Assembly (NCBI GenBank): GCA_030652215.1
Contig: JAUSBC010000003.1
Location: 1 to 64,000 of the forward strand
Reading direction: 5' to 3'
DNA: 64,000 nucleotides
Origin: Sideroxyarcus sp.
Lineage (GTDB): Bacteria; Pseudomonadota; Gammaproteobacteria; Burkholderiales; Gallionellaceae
Under the pieces are notes generated by a model. It worked only from the letters and a program-made list of their open reading frames with translations, ran no database searches and was not told the origin of the DNA. The translations under genes and the position numbers were made by a program. Shown in pieces: positions 8,723 to 17,876 of the stretch. Position 1 is the first letter of the stretch. The number at the start of each line of letters is the position of its first letter.

Positions 8723-9187
8723 ATGAAGATCGGCGAAATCGCCCAGCGAGTCGGCGTATCCGTTTCCACTCTCAGGTTGTATGAGCAGCGCGGGCTGATT
8801 GAGTCTGCCCGGTCCGATGGCGGTACCCGGCATTACACCAATGAGGATGAAGAGCGCTTTCGGGCTATCACTTCCCTGACACGTGCCGATGTCTCGATAG
8901 AGACACTGGCTCGCCTGGCTTGTGTCCGGGCAAGCAATTCATCGGGGGATTCCGCTAGCCGACAGGTTGAGGAGATTGTGTCGGATGTTGATGCCGAGTT
9001 GACGGCTCGCATTCAGCAGTTGCAGTCTGTCCGCAACGACCTGCGCCGCGCAAAGCAACGGCTGGCAGGCTGCCATGGCTGCCCGAAAAGGCCGACGAGA
9101 CACAATTGCAGCGGATGTGCCGTCGCATCCGATCTGCTCAAGTGTCAAGTCATGCGCGTCGTTTGGGATCAGGCACCCGGCGATTAA
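8723..9187 (+). CDS. MerR family transcriptional regulator with C-terminal Cys cluster
   Basis: MKIGEIAQRVGVSVSTLRLYEQRGLIESARSDGGTRHYTNEDEERFRAI; C-terminal CHGCPKRPTRHNCSGCAVASDLLKC. Confidence 0.9.
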   Translation: MKIGEIAQRVGVSVSTLRLYEQRGLIESARSDGGTRHYTNEDEERFRAITSLTRADVSIETLARLACVRASNSSGDSASRQVEEIVSDVDAELTARIQQLQSVRNDLRRAKQRLAGCHGCPKRPTRHNCSGCAVASDLLKCQVMRVVWDQAPGD

Positions 9188-9226
9188 TAAACGCGGACAA
9201 ACCGGTCGCGTGAACAACTTTTACCA

Positions 9227-9281
9227 GCAAGCATTCCAGTTGAGATCATCTGTATCCATTTTTCAGGAATTACGTCTAAGG
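9227..9281 (+). promoter_or_regulatory. Putative ECF-sigma promoter, copy 1 (TGTATCC 9251-9257, N15, CGTCTAA 9273-9279)
   Basis: 55-nt element near-identical to 17514-17568, which sits upstream of the CMD/ECF sigma operon; same 15-nt spacing. Confidence 0.65.
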
Positions 9282-9421
9282 TAACGAACCAAACTATAGA
9301 TTGGTTCATTGTCTGATGATCAAGGTCGGACGCTGCTGGTAATTCGGCTACGGCAAGCGATAAAATATTCAGAAATTCACGAGCGGTACAGCCGACTGAA
9401 TTTTTCTATATGGAGGAACTG

Positions 9422-10054
9422 ATGATTATTAAATCCGCTGGTGTGTCCTTTATCCCGCCCCATGTATTCGCCCCCGCCGACAATGTCCCGGCATCCTCAG
9501 CCTCATCACCAGCGGCAACCGCCGACACGGTCAGCATCAGCGATACGGCACGCGCGCTGCAAAGTCGCGCACAGGCAGACACCGATACGCGCGGCCAGTG
9601 GGCGACTGCCCTCGCCAATCGGAGCACTGGCATCCCACAGCTGGTGCGGGCGGATTCGGCTTTGGCGGGTGGAGTGGAGGATATCCAGGAGCGGCTACGA
9701 CTACTCTTGTCCGAGCGCGGTCTCCCTTCCGAATCCAACTTCAGCCTGAGTTACGACGCGGCTGCAAAGTTGTTTCGTGTTGACGGCGAGCCAGGAGTCA
9801 AGGCTGCGCTCGAAGCGGAGTTGAACGCCAGCTCGCCCACACCAAATGCTGCTGCCATTCGCGAAGGCTATGCGTTGCTCGAAGATATCGATACCGGCCT
9901 GGCCGCTGTGCGCGCGCAGTACGCGCGCGATCAGGCGGCGGGTAGCGATGACGTGGCATCCAGGCAGCATGGTTTCGCCTATCGATTCAATTTGAATATG
10001 TCGGGTGGCGCCCTCGCGGTCGCGCTGGCCTTGATATCCAAGTCCGAATCATGA
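9422..10054 (+). CDS. Hypothetical protein with VSISDTARAL motif
   Basis: RBS GGAGG 5 nt before ATG 9422; low-complexity Ala/Ser N-terminus then ADTVSISDTARALQSRA. Confidence 0.7.
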   Translation: MIIKSAGVSFIPPHVFAPADNVPASSASSPAATADTVSISDTARALQSRAQADTDTRGQWATALANRSTGIPQLVRADSALAGGVEDIQERLRLLLSERGLPSESNFSLSYDAAAKLFRVDGEPGVKAALEAELNASSPTPNAAAIREGYALLEDIDTGLAAVRAQYARDQAAGSDDVASRQHGFAYRFNLNMSGGALAVALALISKSES

Positions 10055-10145
10055 ACCTGCGATATGTTTCTTCTACTGTGCGGCGTAAGTGCCCAGCTGC
10101 TTTGCCTGCCATGGCCGCCACCATGTCTACGAAAGGATATTTGCG

Positions 10146-10925
10146 ATGACCATAAACGCCCTCGGCAATTCTTTGAGTACCGCGCAACGCGTGCTTCAGA
10201 CCCGGACACCGGATGCCAACTTTTTCGATGCCTTCAAGACGGCATATGGCCAATTTGAAAGCACCAGGCACCCGCAACCCGCCGCAGAGACATCAACTTC
10301 AGTCAGTATCAGCCCGCTAGCTCAAGCGCTCGGCCAGACGCACATGGAAATGGCATCCCGACGCGGCATCAACACTCAAGATGAAGAGGCTTTCGCGGGA
10401 ATTCTCAATCGAGCCTATTCCAGCGGAGGAATGGAAGATCCGGCAGCCTTCCTGAAAACACTTTCACGCGAAGATCTGGGCGTCATCCAACGCGTGCACA
10501 GCCTGGGGGCGGAGATCAACCCCGCCGGACTGGGCAAGGAAAGCGCCTACAACCTCCTGCTGCCGGACGGCTACAGCGTTGATTTCAACCATGACGGCAT
10601 GGAAGACATGGGCGAAGGTCGCGGCATCCACTTCCCGCCGCGCGATGCGCCGCAAGCCGTCGTCGATGCCTGGAATACCGCGACCCAGGGCATGGACGAA
10701 ATCGATCTATTGAGCTACAGCATGGTCATGCATGGCTACATTCACGGCATCAGCATCGGCGATGGCCCGGCGACCGGCGGCATGGACAGTAGCAACATCG
10801 ACAGCTACCGCGCCGCTGTCGGCAATTACCTCGACATGCTCGAACGTCTGCGCGGCCAGTTGCCGGCGGGCCAGTATGAAAACGACCAGCCGTTCTTCGA
10901 CAAGCTGCGGACCTTGCTGGGATAA
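10146..10925 (+). CDS. Hypothetical protein with SVSISPLAQAL motif and EF-hand-like DFNHDGMED loop
   Basis: RBS-like AAGGA upstream; SVSISPLAQALGQT; VDFNHDGMEDMG. Confidence 0.75.
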   Translation: MTINALGNSLSTAQRVLQTRTPDANFFDAFKTAYGQFESTRHPQPAAETSTSVSISPLAQALGQTHMEMASRRGINTQDEEAFAGILNRAYSSGGMEDPAAFLKTLSREDLGVIQRVHSLGAEINPAGLGKESAYNLLLPDGYSVDFNHDGMEDMGEGRGIHFPPRDAPQAVVDAWNTATQGMDEIDLLSYSMVMHGYIHGISIGDGPATGGMDSSNIDSYRAAVGNYLDMLERLRGQLPAGQYENDQPFFDKLRTLLG

Positions 10926-11011
10926 CGCCGCATGAAGACAAGATTGGTTGGGCATCACGGCCCATACACCGGAGGCTCATACAATGAGCTCGCCCCTAAA
11001 GGAGAGTAGCC

Positions 11012-11926
11012 ATGATCGGCTCGATTGGTTCGTATTCCACAGCCCAAACAGGCGGCGCGGCTGTTGTCAAAGCTGCTTCGGCGACAGGGCGGGTTTCTGA
11101 TGCATCGGAAAATCAGGGGGCATCAGGTTCCGAAGGCGGCGGTACGCTGACCATTTCCACACTGGCCCAACAACTGGCCGCGAGCGCCAGCCGTGCCGAA
11201 GAACGGGACAAGACCCTTACCCGTTCGGAATTGGCCGACAAGGCGAAAAGCATTCTGAATCGCATAGTCGGCGATTCATACGATGCAAACAAATCTATTC
11301 ATGATGGCGAGACTCCAAAGACAAGCGACCCTGAGCTGCTATCTAGAGCCAAGCAGGCAACGGCGTACGTTAATGATGCATCTAGAGGTGGTCACTCCGT
11401 AAAAAACCCATTTTCCGGTCTATCACGAGAGCAGTTAACCAACATCATCTACGACGAGAGCGGTACGTATACGGTAAATGAGCGTCACGCTGCTTGGCGA
11501 GAGGCTTACGATCAAGAAGAAGCATGGCGAGAGAAAGTGGTAGCTCAAGCCATGGCCGAATACAACAGCACGGGGAAGATGACCAATTTCTTCAAATCCG
11601 TTCTTGATCACTTCAAGGAACTGCCTGCTATCGAGCAAGCGCAATATCCAAAAGATTACGCCAGTGATCTTCAGTACAAGATTGATTTGGACTTTAATTT
11701 CCGTACACACCAAGCGGAGGGTAAAGGAAAAGACCCCATGAGTCTGATCGAGATGCTATTCGAGCAAAGGCCGCAACGAAACAATGAGCCTCCACCAAAG
11801 CAAGAAGACACTGTCGGCCACGAAACCGAGGGGAATATTGTGCCGCCCAACACAGCGCCCCTGAGCTTGAACGGTGAGCCTTCTAGCAAACTGAGGCAAG
11901 TGGAGGTCGAACAGTGTCATCTCTGA
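11012..11926 (+). CDS. Hypothetical protein with TLTISTLAQQLAASASRAEERD motif
   Basis: RBS AAAGGAGAG upstream; long ORF; overlaps the downstream Crp/Fnr start. Confidence 0.8.
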   Translation: MIGSIGSYSTAQTGGAAVVKAASATGRVSDASENQGASGSEGGGTLTISTLAQQLAASASRAEERDKTLTRSELADKAKSILNRIVGDSYDANKSIHDGETPKTSDPELLSRAKQATAYVNDASRGGHSVKNPFSGLSREQLTNIIYDESGTYTVNERHAAWREAYDQEEAWREKVVAQAMAEYNSTGKMTNFFKSVLDHFKELPAIEQAQYPKDYASDLQYKIDLDFNFRTHQAEGKGKDPMSLIEMLFEQRPQRNNEPPPKQEDTVGHETEGNIVPPNTAPLSLNGEPSSKLRQVEVEQCHL

Positions 11927-12501
11927 GAGGTACTGATGCTCTACGCAAGCTGCTTAACTCGATCACGCCACTCCCGGAAAACGAGTGGCGCTGGCTCGAA
12001 GCGACGTTGAGGCCGTGTGAATTTTCGAAGGATGAGGCTCTCGTGCGAACCGGGACACACGAAGGCGGTATCCATTTCCTGCGCAGCGGTCTAGTGCGTT
12101 ACTTCTATCTCAAGGAGGATGGGAACGAATGGAACCACACCTTTGCTGCTGCTGAAACCCTAGTGGGATGCTTCCCATGCCTTGTGGGAGCAACATCTTG
12201 CCCCTTTACTGTCGCAGCTCTGGAATCGACCCGCACTCTGCTTATCGAGGATGCGGTGGTGAGTGCGTTCCCAAACCGCCATCCCTGCTGGATGCAGTTA
12301 TGGACACGCTTGATGGAACATGTGGCACTCCGCAAAACGGCACGCGAACAGAGCTTCTTGCTTGATTCCGCCGAACAACGCTACCTCCGCTTCCTGAGAG
12401 ACTATGCGGATATTGCCCACCGCATCCCACAGTATCACATCGCCTCCTGGCTCGGAATCACGCCAGTGGCGCTCAGCCGAATCCGTCGGCGGATTAACTG
12501 A
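11914..12501 (+). CDS. Crp/Fnr family transcriptional regulator
   Basis: cNMP-fold N-terminus and C-terminal HTH YHIASWLGITPVALSRIRRRI; overlaps the upstream gene by 13 nt. Confidence 0.88.
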   Translation: MSSLRGTDALRKLLNSITPLPENEWRWLEATLRPCEFSKDEALVRTGTHEGGIHFLRSGLVRYFYLKEDGNEWNHTFAAAETLVGCFPCLVGATSCPFTVAALESTRTLLIEDAVVSAFPNRHPCWMQLWTRLMEHVALRKTAREQSFLLDSAEQRYLRFLRDYADIAHRIPQYHIASWLGITPVALSRIRRRIN

Positions 12502-12565
12502 GGTTAATGCCAAGCTCGGCACACAGAGGTAGCATCGACTTATCGAAAGGAATGGGGATGAGGCG

Positions 12566-13891
12566 ATGCTTAGCTACTACGAATGGAGATGGAGCGCCTT
12601 CGCCGCGCTGTTGGTTATATTGCTTGCAGGTTGTTCGAGCATGACGTCGCTGGTCGATACGTCGCCTGCCGACATCAGTTACCAGGCGGGCGAATTTGAT
12701 GCAGCCGAGCGCGGCTATCGGGTACTGCTGGCAGTCGAGCCGACGAATGCCCATGCCCTCTTCCGCTCCGGTAGCCTTGCACTTTGGCGCAACGACCTTG
12801 ACGTAGCGATTCCGTTACTTGAGGCGGCAAGGCGCGGACGCGGATGGTGGGCGCGACTTTGGCCTTTGAGTGTGGAGTTGGACTCGCGTTTGGCGTTGGC
12901 TTATGCGCGTGCGGGCAGGTTGCGCGAGGCGGCCGCATTGCTGGAACAAGCCGCCGGCCCAATGGGTGCGATCAAAGAACTTAAGCTGCGTGCGCAACAA
13001 CTGGCGCTCTTCAGCGACGCCCCGCTCTATCAATTGACAGGCAGTGGGGAGGCCATACTGCCGTTCGTGATCACCGACCCGCTGCCAGTGGTTAAGCTCA
13101 GTGTGAACGGCGCGCCTGAAGCCCTTTTCTTCATCGACACTGGAGGTGAGGGGTTGATCCTCGATCACGGATACGCGCGGGAGGTCGGCGCAGACATGGC
13201 TGGTGAAGTTGACGCCGAATACGCGGGTGGCAAGATGGGTGCGACGAGCTACGGCAAGGTGGCGCGCGTCGATTTCGGTCCACTACGCCTCGAGCAGGTT
13301 CCAACTAGCAGCATCGACCTTCGGCCGACCCGATCCCGCGTATTTCCGGGCTTGGAGGTGAAGGGGATAATTGGCACAGGACTGCTCAGTCGATTCCTTG
13401 CGACAATCGACTATCGCCAAGGGCGCCTCATCCTGCGGCTGCCGGATACCGTTCCACCGGAACAAGCGAAAACCAGGACAATCCCGTTTTGGATGGTGGA
13501 AACCCATTTGCTGTTCGTCCGAGGACAGTTGAACGATCTGGAGCCCAGTCTCTTGTTCGTTGACACGGGGCTGGCCGATGCCGGTTTTCTGGCTTCGCAA
13601 CGCGTCTGCGACCGCGCAGGCATTGCCGTAGACTGGAGCAAGGCAAAAGTCGGGGCTGGCGGTGGCGGAGAGACCCGCGGAGCAAACATTTCGATCCATC
13701 GCGTGAAGCTTGGCGACGGTGTCGACGCCGTGACCAGAACGGATTTGCGCGGGGTGGTGCTGGAGAAGGACTTGTCTCTGTTCGACGGCGCACTCGGCTT
13801 CGATGTCGGAGGATTGGTTTCCCACCAGTTCTTCCGTGATTCTGCCATCACCTTCGACTTCCGCCGCATGCGGCTCTTGATTACTCGGTAG
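12566..13891 (+). CDS. TPR lipoprotein with two retropepsin-like aspartic protease lobes
   Basis: Lipobox LLAGC; TPR-like N-terminus; FIDTGGEG and FVDTGLAD catalytic DTG motifs. Confidence 0.8.
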   Translation: MLSYYEWRWSAFAALLVILLAGCSSMTSLVDTSPADISYQAGEFDAAERGYRVLLAVEPTNAHALFRSGSLALWRNDLDVAIPLLEAARRGRGWWARLWPLSVELDSRLALAYARAGRLREAAALLEQAAGPMGAIKELKLRAQQLALFSDAPLYQLTGSGEAILPFVITDPLPVVKLSVNGAPEALFFIDTGGEGLILDHGYAREVGADMAGEVDAEYAGGKMGATSYGKVARVDFGPLRLEQVPTSSIDLRPTRSRVFPGLEVKGIIGTGLLSRFLATIDYRQGRLILRLPDTVPPEQAKTRTIPFWMVETHLLFVRGQLNDLEPSLLFVDTGLADAGFLASQRVCDRAGIAVDWSKAKVGAGGGGETRGANISIHRVKLGDGVDAVTRTDLRGVVLEKDLSLFDGALGFDVGGLVSHQFFRDSAITFDFRRMRLLITR

Positions 13892-14084
13892 GTATCCCAT
13901 TGCTTTTAAACCTGTCCTTCAATGCAATGAATAATAGTTTCCTTGGGCATATCAGTATGTGTAGGAACACGTCTTTGAACCACCGCCCAACCCAGCGGTC
14001 AACACGGACGCTGCGCAAAAATCCACGCAGGCCGGCGAATTCAAACGTCAGACCGTACCGCCACCTGCGCAGGAGTCAACGCCA

Positions 14085-14375
14085 ATGAGCCACGCCTATG
14101 TTGTCGGCCAGATCACCGTGAAGTACTCGGACCTGTGGGCCGAATACCGCGCCAAGGTGCCGGAGACCCTCGCGCCCTGGGGCGCCGAACTGGTGTTCCG
14201 GGGCAGGCAGGTCGCCGCCCTGTCCGGCGAAAACGGCCACGGCGATATCGTCGTCATCCGTTTTCCCAGCGTGGCGGCGGTGAACGGCTGGTTTACGTCA
14301 TCGGCCTATCAATCGCTCATCCCGCTTCGGCAGCAGGCCGCTGATATGGTCTTGCTATCCTATGAGGAAGTGTAG
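14085..14375 (+). CDS. DUF1330 domain-containing protein
   Basis: MSHAYVVGQITVKYSDLWAEYRAKVPETLAPWGAELVFRGRQVAALSGENGHGDIVVIRFPSVAAVNGWFTSSAYQSLIPLRQQAADMVL is typical of the family. Confidence 0.9.
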   Translation: MSHAYVVGQITVKYSDLWAEYRAKVPETLAPWGAELVFRGRQVAALSGENGHGDIVVIRFPSVAAVNGWFTSSAYQSLIPLRQQAADMVLLSYEEV

Positions 14376-14433
14376 GAATTTACCTGAAAATTCCTGCCTC
14401 GCTGCATTTAGACAATCCAACGAAAGAATCCAT

Positions 14434-14811
14434 ATGAAATTTGCTATCGCCGTTATTGCCATGTTCGTCCTCGCGGGTTGCGCTTCTATGCAACCCGCCC
14501 CCACCGATGCCATCGCGAAATTGCCGATTATCCGAGTCGGCAATCCGCCGCCGCAAAACATGGAATACATTGTGTTCTATCCGGCAGGCTACACCTTCCC
14601 GGCAAAGCTGAAGACTGCGGGATCGTTGTTCGCATCCGAAAAGCTGGTTGAAACCCAAGTGGCACTCACAAAGGATTTGTATCTCTACAAATATTGGGCA
14701 AGCCACGATGGCAAGTTGTGGAAAAACTCGCACGAACTCCTCCGGGTAGATTTCGGTGGCGGGCTCGACCTCGACGGCTTGCACGCCAATGTAACGCTGG
14801 ATGCGAAGTAG
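14434..14811 (+). CDS. Putative lipoprotein of unknown function
   Basis: MKFAIAVIAMFVLAGCASMQPAP lipobox. Confidence 0.7.
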   Translation: MKFAIAVIAMFVLAGCASMQPAPTDAIAKLPIIRVGNPPPQNMEYIVFYPAGYTFPAKLKTAGSLFASEKLVETQVALTKDLYLYKYWASHDGKLWKNSHELLRVDFGGGLDLDGLHANVTLDAK

Positions 14812-14888
14812 CCTCGTAGGTCGGGTTAGCGCAGCGTAACCCGACGTTTATCCGGCGAATCCACCCATCCCTAGTCAGGAGTCATCAG

Positions 14889-15578
14889 ATGAAAGTCCAC
14901 GTACTGCAACACGTCCCCTTCGAAGACATTGGCGGCATGGCCGACTGGCTGGCCCGGCAGGGGGCCGAGATCGGCTACACGCGGTTTTATGAAAATGCCG
15001 AACTGCCCGACCCGACCGGACTGGATCTGGTCATTGCCATGGGTGGCCCGATGAGCGTCAACGATGAAGCCGAACTGCCCTGGCTGGTGGCGGAAAAGGC
15101 CTTCGTGCGTTCCGTGGTGTCGCGCAGCGTGCCGATGCTGGGCGTTTGCCTGGGCGCCCAGCTCATCGCCAGCGCGCTGGGCGCGCGGGTGTATCGCAAT
15201 CCGGTGAAGGAGATCGGCTGGTTTCCGGTGCGGGCGGCGAACGTTGCCGCCGACGTTTTTCAGTTCCCCGCCGAGGCTCGCGTCTTCCATTGGCACGGCG
15301 AGACCTTCGATCTGCCCGAAGGCGCAGTGCGCCTGGCCCGCAGCGCGGTGTGCGAGAACCAGGCCTTTCAGTTGGGCCGCAACGTCGTCGGTCTGCAGTT
15401 TCATCTGGAGACCACGCAGGAAAGTGCCGAGGATATGCTGGAACACGGCCGCGCCGAACTGGTGGATGCGCCCTACATCCAGGATGCCGCCACCGTACAA
15501 GCCGAACCAGCGGCGACATACATCGCCAACAACGCACTCATGGCGCGGCTGCTGGCCTACCTGACTGGGCGAGCATGA
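14889..15578 (+). CDS. Type 1 glutamine amidotransferase
   Basis: MLGVCLGAQLIASALGARVYRN nucleophile elbow and VFHWHGETFDLPEGA. Confidence 0.92.
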   Translation: MKVHVLQHVPFEDIGGMADWLARQGAEIGYTRFYENAELPDPTGLDLVIAMGGPMSVNDEAELPWLVAEKAFVRSVVSRSVPMLGVCLGAQLIASALGARVYRNPVKEIGWFPVRAANVAADVFQFPAEARVFHWHGETFDLPEGAVRLARSAVCENQAFQLGRNVVGLQFHLETTQESAEDMLEHGRAELVDAPYIQDAATVQAEPAATYIANNALMARLLAYLTGRA

Positions 15579-15740
15579 AACAGGAAAACCACGACCTTGT
15601 CGCCAGTCCGACCGCCCCGCTATGGGGGGCTGTCCGGCATTGATATTTGGTATTGTTCACGGCACGATGCGGTCAAGAACAGGATTTCGCCGGGGACTTC
15701 AAGCTTTCCATATCAACCAATTCATGTATCGGAGACGTCG

Positions 15741-16139
15741 ATGGATAATGACCAATTACTGCACTATTCGAATAAACTCGCTTACGAGATAGATTCATGG
15801 GACTTGAAGGTTGCGCTTGAGAATGGAGAAAACGTCATCGTCATTGATGCGCGCTCGTCCCAGGCATTCACTGCCGGGCACATCCCCGGCGCAATATCTC
15901 TTCCCCATCGCACCATGAACGAAGCAACGACGGTTGCCTTGGACCGAAACGCTCTCGTAGTCACGTACTGTGATGGAATCGGTTGCAATGCTTCGACCAA
16001 GGGCGCATTGAACATGACAAAGCTGGGCTTTCGTGTCAAAGAACTGATCGGAGGACTCGATTGGTGGAAGCGCGATGGTCATCCCACGGAAAACAACGTT
16101 CCCGCCACTCAAAGCAGTACCGCCTGTGGCTGTGACTGA
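15741..16139 (+). CDS. Rhodanese-like domain protein
   Basis: VIVIDARSSQAFTAGHIPGAISLPH and LVVTYCDGIGCNASTKGALNM. Confidence 0.9.
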   Translation: MDNDQLLHYSNKLAYEIDSWDLKVALENGENVIVIDARSSQAFTAGHIPGAISLPHRTMNEATTVALDRNALVVTYCDGIGCNASTKGALNMTKLGFRVKELIGGLDWWKRDGHPTENNVPATQSSTACGCD

Positions 16140-16283
16140 TGCCGTTCCCCAACCCAGCATTCCTCAAAACGCTGATCGATATGAACCGCACTCAACCGCT
16201 GCCAATCATCGAGAGTCACTGCATCCTGGGTGGGAAAGTGGACGTGTCGAATTTCGCATCGAAATTGTTCTGGCGGTATCGAG

Positions 16284-16937
16284 ATGGCGGATGACATGAC
16301 AGCATCAGGGAAAGATGATTTTCGGGCATTCCTGTCCACATTGACCGTTGTTTCAGATGACGACTGGCGACGCTGCGCCGATCTGTTGATTCCTGAAAAG
16401 TATGAGCCGGGAGACGTGATCCAAAGGACAGGTGCAGTTTGCGACCGGGTGCGCTTCCTGGTTTCCGGTTTGGTTCGCTCCTATCTGCTGGACGAGAATG
16501 GTAAAGACTTTACCTGGTCACTGCATTTCAACGAGCCGGGGGCAAACATGAAGAACCGCTTCGTCATCGATTACGCAAGCTTTACACAGGGCGAGCCGAG
16601 TCGGCTATGCATAGAAGCCCTGACTGGCGTAGAGATAATCTCCATCAACAAACCGGATGTCGAACAGCTATTTGGCCAAAACCTGTTTTGGGCAAATGTA
16701 GGTCGCCTGATTTCAGACCTTGCCTACCATCATACCCACCACAGGGTGCTGTCGCTCCTCACCCTGCCAGCAAAGGCGCGCTATGAGCAGTTGCTCAACG
16801 AGAGCCCCGTGCTGCTTCGTGTAGCGCCACAACATTATGTTGCCTCTTATCTCGGTATTACCCCTCAGTCGCTCAGCCGCTTGCGCCGTACTCTGGTGTT
16901 ACCAAATGTGAATGACACACAAGAGGGCAGCGAGTAA
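16284..16937 (+). CDS. Crp/Fnr family transcriptional regulator
   Basis: cNMP-like domain and HTH HYVASYLGITPQSLSRLRRTL. Confidence 0.88.
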   Translation: MADDMTASGKDDFRAFLSTLTVVSDDDWRRCADLLIPEKYEPGDVIQRTGAVCDRVRFLVSGLVRSYLLDENGKDFTWSLHFNEPGANMKNRFVIDYASFTQGEPSRLCIEALTGVEIISINKPDVEQLFGQNLFWANVGRLISDLAYHHTHHRVLSLLTLPAKARYEQLLNESPVLLRVAPQHYVASYLGITPQSLSRLRRTLVLPNVNDTQEGSE

Positions 16938-16971
16938 TTTCTTCTCCCAGTCAATATAAGCGGGAGACATC

Positions 16972-17439
16972 ATGAGTTACGAGTTGCTGAAATCAATCCA
17001 CATTTTCGGCGCAATTTTGCTGTTGGGGAATATCACTGTTACAGCTTGGTGGAAAGGGATGGCTAATCGCACCCGGAATCCTCTCATCATCTCCTTTGCG
17101 CAGCGGCAGGTGACATTGACGGATTACCTGTTTACGCTCCCTGGCGCGGTACTCATTGTCGCCAGCGGTGATTTCATAGCCTATGTGCTGATGACGGACT
17201 CATGGAGTATTCGATGGCTCACCTGGGGGCGCGTATTGTTTATGGCATCCGGCCTGATCTGGTTGTTTATCCTGATTCCCGTACAGATAAAGCAAGCCCG
17301 GCTGGCTCGTGACTTTGCTGCCGATACCGAGATACCGGCGGCTTATTGGCGGTTGAACAGATATTGGTACGTCTGCGGAATCGTTGCAGTATTGCTCCCC
17401 GTGGGCAATCTTTATTGGATGGTGTTCAAACCAACCTGA
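16972..17439 (+). CDS. DUF2269 family integral membrane protein
   Basis: MSYELLKSIHIFGAILLLGNITVTAWWKGMANRTRNP. Confidence 0.85.
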   Translation: MSYELLKSIHIFGAILLLGNITVTAWWKGMANRTRNPLIISFAQRQVTLTDYLFTLPGAVLIVASGDFIAYVLMTDSWSIRWLTWGRVLFMASGLIWLFILIPVQIKQARLARDFAADTEIPAAYWRLNRYWYVCGIVAVLLPVGNLYWMVFKPT

Positions 17440-17513
17440 GAGTCGCTGCCGAAATCTAATGTTCAATTCGCCGCTGTCCGATGAGCCCGAACAAACCGAA
17501 CTACTATTAACCC

Positions 17514-17568
17514 GCAAGCACTCCAGTTGCGATTATCTGTATCCTTTTTCCAGAAATTACGTCTAAGG
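17514..17568 (+). promoter_or_regulatory. Putative ECF-sigma promoter, copy 2 (TGTATCC 17538-17544, N15, CGTCTAA 17560-17566)
   Basis: Located ~50 nt upstream of the CMD gene start and its translationally coupled sigma factor; near-identical to 9227-9281. Confidence 0.7.
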
Positions 17569-17618
17569 GAGGGAGCTGCTTGCGAGTGCAGGCGGAATTT
17601 GAGATGAGGGAGGTGGAC

Positions 17619-17876
17619 ATGGATAAATTGAGCCCGGTTGAACGGGAACTGGTGGCGATTGGCGCGTCCGTTGCAAGCAACTGCATTCCGTGCGTGACAT
17701 ACCACATGGCCAAGGCAAAGAAGCTTGGCTTGTCGGATGCGCAGATCATGGAAGCAATTGAGCTTGCTGACAAGGTCAGGCAGGTGCCGGCACGAGCCGT
17801 GCTGGAGGCGGTGCAACGGGGAGCTGCGGACGGAGCGGCGGGCGGGTGTGGTTGCGCCGACAGCGAAGCAAAATGA
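17619..17876 (+). CDS. Carboxymuconolactone decarboxylase (AhpD-like) family protein
   Basis: MDKLSPVERELVAIGASVASNCIPCVTYHMAKAKKLGLSDAQIMEAIELADKVR with CIPC-X2-H motif; RBS GGGAGG upstream. Confidence 0.87.
   Translation: MDKLSPVERELVAIGASVASNCIPCVTYHMAKAKKLGLSDAQIMEAIELADKVRQVPARAVLEAVQRGAADGAAGGCGCADSEAK

Noticed and set aside
13900-14088. 62-aa ORF between the retropepsin-like gene and DUF1330
   Set aside because: Biased basic composition, no RBS or motif; probably non-coding.
9227-17568. The two 55-bp elements considered as ends of an 8.3-kb mobile element
   Set aside because: They are direct repeats with promoter-like hexamers and fixed 15-nt spacing, each upstream of genes, and no transposase lies between them; the promoter explanation is better though duplication is not excluded.
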